Assembly: GCA_020719045.1 (NCBI GenBank)
Contig: DYQY01000006.1
Span: 30,898-94,897, forward strand
Source of the DNA: Candidatus Termititenax sp.
GTDB lineage: Bacteria; Margulisbacteria; Riflemargulisbacteria; GWF2-35-9; DYQY01
Direction of reading: 5' to 3'
Length of the DNA: 64,000 bases
The notes under the pieces are model-generated. The model was given only the letters and a program-made list of their open reading frames with translations, had not been told where the DNA came from and did not search any database. Each line of letters opens with the position of its first letter. Position 1 is the first letter of the stretch. The position numbers were made by a program, and so were the translations under genes. Below, one piece after another: positions 6,987 to 14,090 of this stretch.

Positions 6987-6992
6987 ATTATA
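6987..6992 (-). promoter_or_regulatory. -10 box of rfbC, probably leaderless
   Basis: On the minus strand a perfect TATAAT ends seven bases before the rfbC ATG, and there is no Shine-Dalgarno sequence in the gap. This repeats the geometry seen at rnhA and cysE. No convincing -35 box is visible in the AT-rich, T-tract-containing upstream region. Confidence 0.45.
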
Positions 6993-7075
6993 CTATATGT
7001 TTTTCTTTTTTCCCTGCTTACTTTTTACTTTTCACCATTCACTAATAAGGTCTCCCAATAAAAAAAAAATTATAG

Positions 7076-7081
7076 TATACT
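7076..7081 (+). promoter_or_regulatory. probable -10 box for the bactofilin-rnf operon
   Basis: TATACT, in a symmetric run TATAGTATACTATC, lies 30 bases before the bactofilin ATG at 7112. The leader contains an AAAAGGAA ribosome-site candidate at about 7092-7099. The 132-bp gap also serves the divergent rfbC promoter and contains an A9-10 tract. No strong -35 box is seen. Confidence 0.35.
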
Positions 7082-7111
7082 ATCATTTAACAAAAGGAAT
7101 AAACTTCACCA

Positions 7112-7456
7112 ATGATTAACAAAAATGAAAAAAAATTAGTATATATAAGAAAATCAGATTCTTTTGATGGAACCATAAACAGCCCAGACAATATATATCT
7201 AGAAGGTATTATTTCTGGAGAAGTTACTACAACTAAAAACATATATATTCTCAAGGGTTCTATTCTAAACACTGACCTAGTTGCAGAAAACATTCAAGTA
7301 TTCGGTGCAGTTAAAGGAAACTTAACAGCAAAAAAAAAGATCATTATTAATGAAGCTGCTAGAGTTTATGGCGACATTAAGTGTCATAGCCTTAAACTTC
7401 TTGAAGGAGCTATCTATAGTGGCAAAATTGAAGTTTCGGAGTTCTCGAACAAATGA
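7112..7456 (+). CDS. bactofilin (polymer-forming cytoskeletal protein)
   Basis: This 114-residue protein consists almost wholly of the bactofilin right-handed beta-helix: GTINSPDNIYLEGIISGEVT, VFGAVKGNLTAKKKIIINEA and RVYGDIKCHSLKLLEGAIYS, with the regular G-x-I/V-x-G spacing of the family. Bactofilins polymerise without nucleotides at the inner membrane and position cell-wall enzymes, stalks or motility machinery. It is the first gene of a coupled run: its TGA overlaps the rnfE ATG by four bases. A functional link to the Rnf complex is not expected from known biology, so the pairing is notable. Confidence 0.92.
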   Translation: MINKNEKKLVYIRKSDSFDGTINSPDNIYLEGIISGEVTTTKNIYILKGSILNTDLVAENIQVFGAVKGNLTAKKKIIINEAARVYGDIKCHSLKLLEGAIYSGKIEVSEFSNK

Positions 7457-8025
7457 AGTTCAGCCTTCTTAAAGAAAATCCAATCTTTGTACTTCTATTA
7501 GGTCTTTGTCCTACGCTAGCAGTTACCACCTCAGCCGTAAACGCAGTAGGCATGGGTCTGTCCACGCTGTTTGTTTTGGTTGGTTCAAATGCAATTGTTT
7601 CTCTTCTTAGAAACTCAATTCCAAAAGAAATAAGAATACCAGTATTTATTACTGTTATTGCTGCCTTTGTTACCATTATACAAATGCTTCTTGAAGGCTA
7701 TGCACCAGCAGTAAACAAGTCTTTGGGAATCTATATACCTTTAATTGTTGTAAACTGCATTATTCTTGGACGTGCAGAAGGATTTGCCTCAAAAAATGGT
7801 ATTTTCGCATCAATAATTGATGGTCTGGAAAAAGGTTTCGGATTTACTTTCGGACTTTTAGTTCTTGGCTCTATTAGAGAAATCCTAGGTAACGGAACTA
7901 TCTTTAATTTCCCAATTTTAACAAGTAGTTATGAACCAATGCTTATTATGATTCTTCCTCCTGGGGCGTTTATTACGCTAGGACTAGTTCTTGCCGCAAT
8001 AAATAAATACAAAGAAGTAAAATGA
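7453..8025 (+). CDS. rnfE: Rnf electron-transport complex subunit E
   Basis: This integral membrane subunit of the ferredoxin:NAD+ oxidoreductase (Rnf) has six hydrophobic segments over 190 residues. The conserved half-repeat LLLGLCPTLAVTTSAVNAVG near the start carries the Cys that helps ligate the intramembrane iron-sulfur centre, and VNCIILGRAEGFASKNG carries the second. The TTSAVNAVGMGLS sequence marks it as RnfE (NqrD-like) rather than the homologous RnfA. It overlaps bactofilin and rnfC by ATGA at both ends, indicating translational coupling. In most genomes rnfE is followed by rnfA and rnfB; here it comes first and they are absent. Confidence 0.93.
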   Translation: MKFSLLKENPIFVLLLGLCPTLAVTTSAVNAVGMGLSTLFVLVGSNAIVSLLRNSIPKEIRIPVFITVIAAFVTIIQMLLEGYAPAVNKSLGIYIPLIVVNCIILGRAEGFASKNGIFASIIDGLEKGFGFTFGLLVLGSIREILGNGTIFNFPILTSSYEPMLIMILPPGAFITLGLVLAAINKYKEVK

Positions 8026-9263
8026 AATATAATAAACTTTTCACAGAGAACCTATTAACAGAACAAGCACCAGAAGCTGATATTCTGTATATTCCTGCCT
8101 GCCAACATATTGGCGCTCCAGCAAAAATAATAGTCAAAAAAGACGACTTAGTTAAAGTTGGTGAACTTATTGCAGAAGCAAATGGGCACTTTTCATCTAA
8201 CATTCATTCAAGTGTCTCAGGAAAAGTACTAGACGTGAAACCTCATATACACACAAACGGCTCAAAAGTTATGACTATTGTAATAGAGAATGACAAAAAA
8301 TATCAAACCATTTCTGCTAAGCCGATTAAAGATTATAAGTCTTTATCTAAAGAAGAACTTATTGCAAAAATAAAAGAATTTGGCATTGTTGGGCTAGGTG
8401 GCGCAACATTCCCAACTCATGTAAAACTAGATATAAACAAACCAATCCAAGAAGTAATAATTAATGGGGCTGAATGTGAGCCTTACCTTACCGCTGACCA
8501 TAGACTAATGGTTGAAGATACAAAAATGTTTTATACAGGACTAGAGATAATTCAATACATTCTTAATCCAGAAAAAACATACATAGGAGTTGAGGACAAT
8601 AAACAAGAGTGCATTAAGGCTCTTAAAACATATGGCATTAACTTCAATAATGTCAGCGTATGCTCATTACCTACAAAGTATCCTCAAGGAGCTGAAAAGG
8701 TTCTTGTTAAAAACATTACTGGCAAATACGTCCACAAGCTTCCTGTCGATGTCGGAACAGTAGTTCTAAACGTAGGAACTGTTACTCAGATTGGCAAATC
8801 CTTTACAACAGGTCTACCGCTAATTGACAGAATAGTAACAGTTAGCGGTGAACTATTAGACAAAAAATACAATTTCAGAGTCAAAATTGGAACACCTTTT
8901 AATAGTTTACTTCCTTCAATGTCAGGCTTAGAAACTAAAGACTATAAAATTATTGCAGGTGGACCAATGATGGGTACTGCACAATATGACTTATCAGTTC
9001 CAGTACTTAAAGGAACTTCAGGAATACTTGTGATAAACAATAATTCTAAAGAAGAAGGAACTTGTATTCGTTGTGGTAGATGCGTAGATAATTGTCCTGT
9101 TGGACTACTTCCTATTGCTGCTGCAAAAAAAGGACTTCAAGCAATGGACTGTATGGAGTGTGGGCTTTGCTCTCATAACTGTCCAGCAAATGTAAACTTA
9201 GTTCAAAGAATCAGACAACAAAAAAATAAAATAAGAAAGATAGCCTGCGAGTGTAAAAAATGA
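8022..9263 (+). CDS. rnfC: Rnf electron-transport complex subunit C
   Basis: RnfC is the peripheral subunit that exchanges electrons with NAD(H). The 413-residue sequence shows a biotin-carrier-like N-terminal segment (PAKIIVKKDDLVKVGELIAE), the FMN/NADH-binding motif GLGGATFPTHVKL, the EVIINGAECEPYLTADHRLM signature, and two ferredoxin-type [4Fe-4S] motifs near residues 347 and 376 (CIRCGRCVDNCPVG and CMECGLCSHNCPAN). It lacks the long Ala-rich C-terminal tail of proteobacterial RnfC and matches the short form found in anaerobes. It is coupled by ATGA overlaps to rnfE and rnfD. Confidence 0.95.
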   Translation: MKYNKLFTENLLTEQAPEADILYIPACQHIGAPAKIIVKKDDLVKVGELIAEANGHFSSNIHSSVSGKVLDVKPHIHTNGSKVMTIVIENDKKYQTISAKPIKDYKSLSKEELIAKIKEFGIVGLGGATFPTHVKLDINKPIQEVIINGAECEPYLTADHRLMVEDTKMFYTGLEIIQYILNPEKTYIGVEDNKQECIKALKTYGINFNNVSVCSLPTKYPQGAEKVLVKNITGKYVHKLPVDVGTVVLNVGTVTQIGKSFTTGLPLIDRIVTVSGELLDKKYNFRVKIGTPFNSLLPSMSGLETKDYKIIAGGPMMGTAQYDLSVPVLKGTSGILVINNNSKEEGTCIRCGRCVDNCPVGLLPIAAAKKGLQAMDCMECGLCSHNCPANVNLVQRIRQQKNKIRKIACECKK

Positions 9264-10201
9264 GCATAATAGTAACATCATCACCACATATAAGAGACCA
9301 TAACACAACAGATAAAGTAATGTTGCATGTAATATTAGCTTTATTACCAGCATCAATTACGGCTGTATTCTTTTTCGGAATTGGTGCCTTAAATATCATA
9401 GTTTCATCCATGGCTTTTGCCGTGATTATTGAATATGCAATAAATAAAATAAAAAAAGAAAAGACTACAATATATGATGGGTCGGCTGCTCTCACTGGGC
9501 TAATCCTTGCACTTTGCTTACCACCGTCAATACCAATATGGATAGTATTCATAGGCAACTTAATTGCAATAGGTATAGCAAAACACACCTTTGGTGGATT
9601 GGGGCATAATATTTTTAACCCTGCTGCAGTAGGACGTGCTTTTCTGTTTGTTGCGTATCCAGTAGCTATGACCACATGGATATTGCCTTCTGCTTGGTTT
9701 AGTTCAACGGCTATAACCTCAGCCACGGTTCTTGCAAAAGAAGCCCCTTACTCTGCTACTATCTACCAACTTTTCATGGGAAGTGTCCCTGGAAGTTTGG
9801 GCGAAACATCAGCTTTTGCACTTCTGCTTGGTGCTGGCTGGCTATTTTATAAAAAGATTCTAGATTGGAAGATACCAGTTAGCTTCTTTGGAACAATTAT
9901 AGTTATTGCACTTATCACTCAGTGTAATCCATTCTTCCACTTGTTTGCAGGTGGTGCGATGCTTGGTGGACTTTTTATGCTTACAGACTATGTTACTTCT
10001 CCTGTAACTAAACACGGTAGAATACTATTTGGTATCGGCGCTGGTATCCTTACCATGAGCTTAAGACTTTTCAGCACTCTCCCAGAAGGAATGAATTTCA
10101 GCATTCTACTAATGAACATTATGGTTCCTCTTTTAGATAATATGGGTGTTATTATTCACCTAAAACTATATAACAAAAGATATGGAGTAAAGAAACAATG
10201 A
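9260..10201 (+). CDS. rnfD: Rnf electron-transport complex subunit D
   Basis: This is a polytopic membrane subunit of 313 residues, homologous to NqrB. Family signatures include SSPHIRDHNTTDKVMLHVI at the N-terminus, YDGSAALTGLILALCLPPSIP, FGGLGHNIFNPAAVGRAF and GSVPGSLGETSAFALLLG. The covalent flavin site, normally an S-G-A-T type motif, appears as TSATVLA (residues 153-159) with T156 as the predicted flavinylated residue. This carries Ser in place of Gly, a modest deviation. The subunit forms part of the ion-translocating core. It is coupled to rnfC and rnfG by ATGA overlaps. Confidence 0.95.
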   Translation: MSIIVTSSPHIRDHNTTDKVMLHVILALLPASITAVFFFGIGALNIIVSSMAFAVIIEYAINKIKKEKTTIYDGSAALTGLILALCLPPSIPIWIVFIGNLIAIGIAKHTFGGLGHNIFNPAAVGRAFLFVAYPVAMTTWILPSAWFSSTAITSATVLAKEAPYSATIYQLFMGSVPGSLGETSAFALLLGAGWLFYKKILDWKIPVSFFGTIIVIALITQCNPFFHLFAGGAMLGGLFMLTDYVTSPVTKHGRILFGIGAGILTMSLRLFSTLPEGMNFSILLMNIMVPLLDNMGVIIHLKLYNKRYGVKKQ

Positions 10202-10719
10202 AAAAGGCAATTTTATTAGCTATCTACATGACTGTTATTACGCTTATTAGTGGAAGCATTCTTTTCTATATGAACAACCTAACTCTACCACTTATTATGA
10301 GCCAATCAGAAAAAGAACAAACAGTTGCATTAAGCAAAGTATTACCAATAGCTCACTCGTTTGAAAAAAAAGACGAAACAACTTACAGTGGGCTTACCAA
10401 AGAAAAAAAACTATGTGGATACATCTTTAACGTAAAGCCAGTTGGTTATAGCGGAGAGATTAACATGCTAGTAGGAATATCTAATGGCAAAGTTACTGGT
10501 ATATCAATTTTAGCGCAAACAGAAACACCAGGACTAGGCGCAAAAGCACAAGAAGATAGCTTCCAACAACAATTTATCGCAAAATCCATTGAGGATGCTT
10601 TCGAGGCGAAAAAAGACATACGAGCAATAACTGGTTCGACAATTACAACCAAAGCCGTTGCAGATGGCATCAAAACAGCAATCGCAAGCTACAAAAAAAT
10701 CCTAGAAACCAAGGAGTAA
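10198..10719 (+). CDS. rnfG: Rnf electron-transport complex subunit G
   Basis: RnfG carries covalently bound FMN on the outer face of the membrane. The 173-residue protein has one N-terminal transmembrane helix (residues 4-26) and an FMN-binding domain with LCGYIFNVKPVGYSGEINMLVGI, ISILAQTETPGLGAKAQE and the flavinylation motif TGSTITTKAV. T148 is the predicted attachment residue; the usual S-G-A-T is here T-G-S-T. It ends the rnf run five bases before the phosphohexomutase start. rnfA and rnfB do not follow. Confidence 0.94.
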   Translation: MKKAILLAIYMTVITLISGSILFYMNNLTLPLIMSQSEKEQTVALSKVLPIAHSFEKKDETTYSGLTKEKKLCGYIFNVKPVGYSGEINMLVGISNGKVTGISILAQTETPGLGAKAQEDSFQQQFIAKSIEDAFEAKKDIRAITGSTITTKAVADGIKTAIASYKKILETKE

Positions 10720-10723
10720 TTCA

Positions 10724-12121
10724 ATGTCTGAAACATCGCTAAAAATAACTGTTGCAGGAATTAGAGGAGAGAACAACCTTTCATTACTTCCAGCCACAGC
10801 ACTAAAGTTTGCTGAAATTTTTGGTACAATCATGAAAAAAGGAACAATTATTTTAGGAACCGACACTAGGCTAAGCACTCTTCCTTTTAAGTCAGCTGTA
10901 ATCGCTGGGTTATCTGCTACTGGCTGTAACATAATAGATATTGGCGTAGTTGCGACTCCTACTACCCAAATAATGGTAAAGAAACTTAAAGCACAAGGCG
11001 GAATTATGATTACCGCATCACATAATCCAATCCAGTGGAACGGACTTAAGTTTATTTGTGATAAAGGGATATTTTTTGATGAAGAACAGATGCAAGAGAT
11101 TTTTGACCTATATGACAGCTATAATCTTAACCTAAAAGAATGTTCAACAAACGAAGAGTTTGTAAATAAAAAAGCTATCGACTATGCTGACGTACGCTCA
11201 CTTGGAACAATCTCTTCTTACTCTACCGCTGCTGAAGAGCACATAGATCATCTGCTTAAATTCGTGAATGTAGATTTAATCAAAAAATCAAAACTCAAAG
11301 TTGTAATAGACAGTTGCAATGGAGCTGGTGCTGTTTTAAACCCTATACTTTTTAAAAAATTAGGAATAGAGTTTACGAATATTAATAGCTCACCTGACGG
11401 AAAATTCACAAGAGGTCCAGAGCCATTACCAGAAAACATTACGCTACTAAGAGAAAAAGTATTAGAGGAAAAAGCTGATATTGGATTTGCTCAAGATGCT
11501 GACGCTGACAGGCTTGCTATAGTAAATGAAAAGGGACAATCTATCGGAGAGGACTACACCTTAGTTCTAGTAATGAAGTACCTTCTTGAAAGACACCCAA
11601 ACCCAGCTGGTAAAATAGTAGCTACTAACCTTTCTACCACTAAAGCCTTTGATGATGTTGCAGAAATGTATAAAACTAAAGTTGTTAAGACAAAAATTGG
11701 CGAAGTAAATGTTTCAAAAGTCCTACTCCAAAAAGATGCAATTGTTGGTGGAGAAGGAAACGGTGGGGTTATTATCCCTGAGATTGGATTAGGAAGAGAC
11801 TCATTTGCTGGCATTGCTTTTATGCTTGAGTATATGGCAAAAACAAAAATGTCAGTCTCCGAAATAGTAAACACTGTTCCTCGATATGAAGTAGTTAAAA
11901 CAAGCAAAAAACTTTCTTCACAAAAAGAAGTTGCTGGTATTCTTGATTTAGTAAAATCAAAGTTCTCTGGCGAAACTATGGATACCCAAGACGGTGTTAA
12001 AGTGATTTTTAAGGACTCATGGTTACATGTGAGAGCATCAAATACAGAGCCGATAGTAAGATACTTTGCTGAAGCTAAATCAAAAGACATTGCGCAATCA
12101 CTTATCAATCAAGTTTTTTAA
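10724..12121 (+). CDS. phosphoglucosamine mutase / phosphomannomutase family enzyme
   Basis: This is an alpha-D-phosphohexomutase of 465 residues. The catalytic phosphoserine loop is ITASHNPIQWNGLKF (S99), the metal-binding loop is QDADADRLAIV (about residue 245), the sugar-binding loop is VGGEGNGGVI, and the phosphate-binding loop is VRASNTEPIVRYFAEA. The N-terminal VAGIRG start and the GEGNGG loop are closest to GlmM-type enzymes, which make glucosamine-1-phosphate for peptidoglycan. ManB-type activity cannot be excluded from sequence alone. It lies five bases after rnfG and 15 before the cyclo-ligase, so it is probably in the same transcript. Confidence 0.85.
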   Translation: MSETSLKITVAGIRGENNLSLLPATALKFAEIFGTIMKKGTIILGTDTRLSTLPFKSAVIAGLSATGCNIIDIGVVATPTTQIMVKKLKAQGGIMITASHNPIQWNGLKFICDKGIFFDEEQMQEIFDLYDSYNLNLKECSTNEEFVNKKAIDYADVRSLGTISSYSTAAEEHIDHLLKFVNVDLIKKSKLKVVIDSCNGAGAVLNPILFKKLGIEFTNINSSPDGKFTRGPEPLPENITLLREKVLEEKADIGFAQDADADRLAIVNEKGQSIGEDYTLVLVMKYLLERHPNPAGKIVATNLSTTKAFDDVAEMYKTKVVKTKIGEVNVSKVLLQKDAIVGGEGNGGVIIPEIGLGRDSFAGIAFMLEYMAKTKMSVSEIVNTVPRYEVVKTSKKLSSQKEVAGILDLVKSKFSGETMDTQDGVKVIFKDSWLHVRASNTEPIVRYFAEAKSKDIAQSLINQVF

Positions 12122-12136
12122 GGTTAAAATTCCAAT

Positions 12137-12670
12137 ATGAACAAAAAAGAACTAAGAAATAATATTTTAGAACGCAGAAGAGCACTTCCTGCGCTGGAGG
12201 TTAAGCTTAGGTCAGAAAAACTTTTAGCTAAACTAGAAGAGTATCTGGAAGGCTTAAATTACACTTCAATCGCAGTTTATTACCCTATTCACAACGAAGT
12301 TGATATAAGACCACTATATGAATACTTATGGAAAAACAATAAAAACGTATTACTTCCTTATTCATACAAGAATGGCGATATGGAATTCAAACTATTTAAC
12401 AAAAATACTTTTCTTAAAAAAGATGACTACGGCATACCATCACCAAAAACTACTTCAATCTTTCCTGTTGATTTAATAGACCTAATTCTTGTTCCTTGTG
12501 TAGCCTGTGACAAAGAAAATAATAGGATGGGATATGGAGCTGGATTCTATGACAGATTTCTTGAAAAAGCTTCTGCAAAAACAGTTGGAATATGCTTTGA
12601 ATTTCAATTGCTTCACAAAATTCCAACCGACGAAAACGACAAAAAACTAACCTCAGTAATAACCGATTAA
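12137..12670 (+). CDS. 5-formyltetrahydrofolate cyclo-ligase
   Basis: The enzyme converts 5-formyl-THF to 5,10-methenyl-THF using ATP. Signatures are the N-terminal MNKKELRNNILERRRAL, the IAVYYPIHNEVDIRPL strand-turn and the diagnostic NRMGYGAGFYDRFLEK substrate/ATP loop (about residues 135-150). The product is 177 residues and ends right after the conserved SVITD, a few residues shorter than many homologues. It is the last gene of the run starting at bactofilin. Confidence 0.9.
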   Translation: MNKKELRNNILERRRALPALEVKLRSEKLLAKLEEYLEGLNYTSIAVYYPIHNEVDIRPLYEYLWKNNKNVLLPYSYKNGDMEFKLFNKNTFLKKDDYGIPSPKTTSIFPVDLIDLILVPCVACDKENNRMGYGAGFYDRFLEKASAKTVGICFEFQLLHKIPTDENDKKLTSVITD

Positions 12671-12693
12671 ATAATTTGACCAATATGGAGCTA

Positions 12694-12722
12694 TTGCATT
12701 ATGCCTAAATTTTTACTATACT
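12694..12722 (+). promoter_or_regulatory. sigma-70-type promoter before ferredoxin-rpoD
   Basis: TTGCAT (12694-12699) and TATACT (12717-12722) are separated by exactly 17 bases, a good housekeeping promoter. The predicted start point, about 12729, falls inside a tandem 10-bp repeat. It would drive the ferredoxin gene and possibly rpoD and cheA behind it. Confidence 0.5.
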
Positions 12723-12724
12723 AC

Positions 12725-12744
12725 CTAAGGCGTGCTAAGGCGTG
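12725..12744 (+). repeat. tandem 10-bp repeat at the predicted transcription start
   Basis: CTAAGGCGTG occurs twice in direct tandem (12725-12734 and 12735-12744), immediately after the -10 box and 22 bases before the ferredoxin start codon. Two adjacent copies spaced by one helical turn could be an operator for a regulator binding one DNA face, or part of the 5' leader. Confidence 0.4.
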
Positions 12745-12766
12745 ATGTGTGTTATGGAGAAGGAGA

Positions 12767-12958
12767 ATGTCCTTGACTATTAAAATAAACGATAACATCT
12801 GCATTGGTTGCGGAGTTTGCTCTGCAATGTGCGAAGATGTATTTGCAATGGATGAAGAAAGCGGTTTGGCAAAAGTAGTATCACAAGATATTAAAAATAA
12901 AGAACTACTAGATGAAATTATAGACACCTGTCCAGTAAATGCTATTTCAATAGCTTAA
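12767..12958 (+). CDS. 4Fe-4S ferredoxin
   Basis: A short ferredoxin of about 63 residues with one complete cluster motif: CIGCGVCSAMC near the start and the fourth ligand in DTCPVNAISIA at the end. It is a single-cluster, PCTP-type low-potential electron carrier like those of Bacillus, Thermotoga and Desulfovibrio. The chosen ATG has GGAG seven bases upstream; an in-frame GTG at 12749 would add six residues (LWRRRM) but has no ribosome site. A ferredoxin could feed the nearby Rnf complex, but that link is inference. Confidence 0.92.
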   Translation: MSLTIKINDNICIGCGVCSAMCEDVFAMDEESGLAKVVSQDIKNKELLDEIIDTCPVNAISIA

Positions 12959-12962
12959 AATA

Positions 12963-12991
12963 TTTACTTTACAGCGTTCTTTATTTATATT
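12963..12991 (+). promoter_or_regulatory. promoter of rpoD
   Basis: TTTACT (12963-12968) and TATATT (12986-12991) are separated by 17 bases, starting five bases after the ferredoxin stop. The leader to the ATG at 13017 contains AAGGGAGAA and TAAGG as ribosome-site candidates. It would let rpoD be transcribed independently of the ferredoxin gene. Confidence 0.4.
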
Positions 12992-13016
12992 GGATAAGGG
13001 AGAATAAGGTACAACA

Positions 13017-14090
13017 ATGGAATTCAGCACAGAACTAAACACAGACGAATCGTTTGCCGCCAACTTGGTTACGCCTGAAGATATACTACAGGTTATTGCT
13101 AACCCAGAAAATAATTTAGATCAACTTGAGTCATTTATTGATGACAACCATCTCGATATTGTTGACCAGGAACCAGAAAACATCACATTAGATGGCGATG
13201 AAGAAGACATTCTCAAAGCAGAAATTGATCAACGCGAAGCAGAAAAAATCAAGACTTCTGACGTTGTAAAAATGTATCTTAAAGAAATAGGAAAAGTAAA
13301 TCTACTTTGTCTTAAAGACGAACAAAGTATTGCAAAAAGAGTTGCAGAGGGTGACCCTATTGCTAAACAGGAATTAATCGACGCAAACCTTAGGCTAGTT
13401 GTTAGTATTGCAAAAAAATACATTGGCAGAGGCATGGCTTTTCTTGACCTAATCCAAGAAGGAAACATTGGACTTATAAGAGCAACTGAAAAATTTGATT
13501 ATACCAAGGGTTACAAGTTCTCAACATATGCTACATGGTGGATTAGACAAGCGATTACAAGAGCAATTTCTGACCAATCAAGAACCATCAGAATACCTGT
13601 TCATCTAGGTGAAACCATGAGCAAATTACGTAAAGCTTCTAGACATCTAATGCAAGAGCTTGGAAGAAAACCTACTGAAGAAGAAGTATCAGAATATATG
13701 GAACTCCCTATCGATAAGGTTAGAGACATCTTCCGTTCGTCATTAACACCTATCTCACTTGAAACACCAATTGGAGATGAAAGTGATAGCTCAAAACTAG
13801 GTGACTTTGTTAAGGATGACAAAACCGACTCACCTGAAACTAGCTTATATAGGAATCTATTAAGAAAAGATTTAGACGAAATAATGCAAGAACTTTCTGA
13901 AAGAGAAAGAATGGTTATTAAGCTTAGATTTGGACTTGTTGATGATAGGCCTAGAACACTAGAAGAAGTAGGAAAAGTATACGATGTTACAAGAGAAAGG
14001 ATTCGACAAATAGAGGCCAAGGCTATTAAAAAGCTACGACACCCTTCTCGCCTTAAAAGGCTTAAGGGTTATCTAAAAGAGGAATCCTAG
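13017..14090 (+). CDS. rpoD: RNA polymerase primary sigma factor
   Basis: This sigma-70 family factor of 357 residues has an acidic N-terminal segment (1-80) and region 1.2 ([17 protein letters not shown]). Region 2 includes [29 protein letters not shown] and the -10-reading [21 protein letters not shown] with SRTIRIPVH. Region 3 follows ([20 protein letters not shown]), then region 4 with the -35-reading helix [20 protein letters not shown]. There is no long non-conserved insertion, as in Firmicutes-type SigA, so it is probably the housekeeping factor. Its TAG is directly abutted by the TTG start of cheA, an unusual coupling of a housekeeping sigma gene to a chemotaxis kinase. Confidence 0.95.
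   Translation: MEFSTELNTDESFAANLVTPEDILQVIANPENNLDQLESFIDDNHLDIVDQEPENITLDGDEEDILKAEIDQREAEKIKTSDVVKMYLKEIGKVNLLCLKDEQSIAKRVAEGDPIAKQELIDANLRLVVSIAKKYIGRGMAFLDLIQEGNIGLIRATEKFDYTKGYKFSTYATWWIRQAITRAISDQSRTIRIPVHLGETMSKLRKASRHLMQELGRKPTEEEVSEYMELPIDKVRDIFRSSLTPISLETPIGDESDSSKLGDFVKDDKTDSPETSLYRNLLRKDLDEIMQELSERERMVIKLRFGLVDDRPRTLEEVGKVYDVTRERIRQIEAKAIKKLRHPSRLKRLKGYLKEES

Noticed and set aside
7453-8025. Possible identification as RnfA instead of RnfE
   Set aside because: RnfA and RnfE are homologous, but the TTSAVNAVGMGLS segment and the overall pattern match RnfE/NqrD. RnfA usually has a different N-terminal segment (FLGLCPFMGVSKK type).
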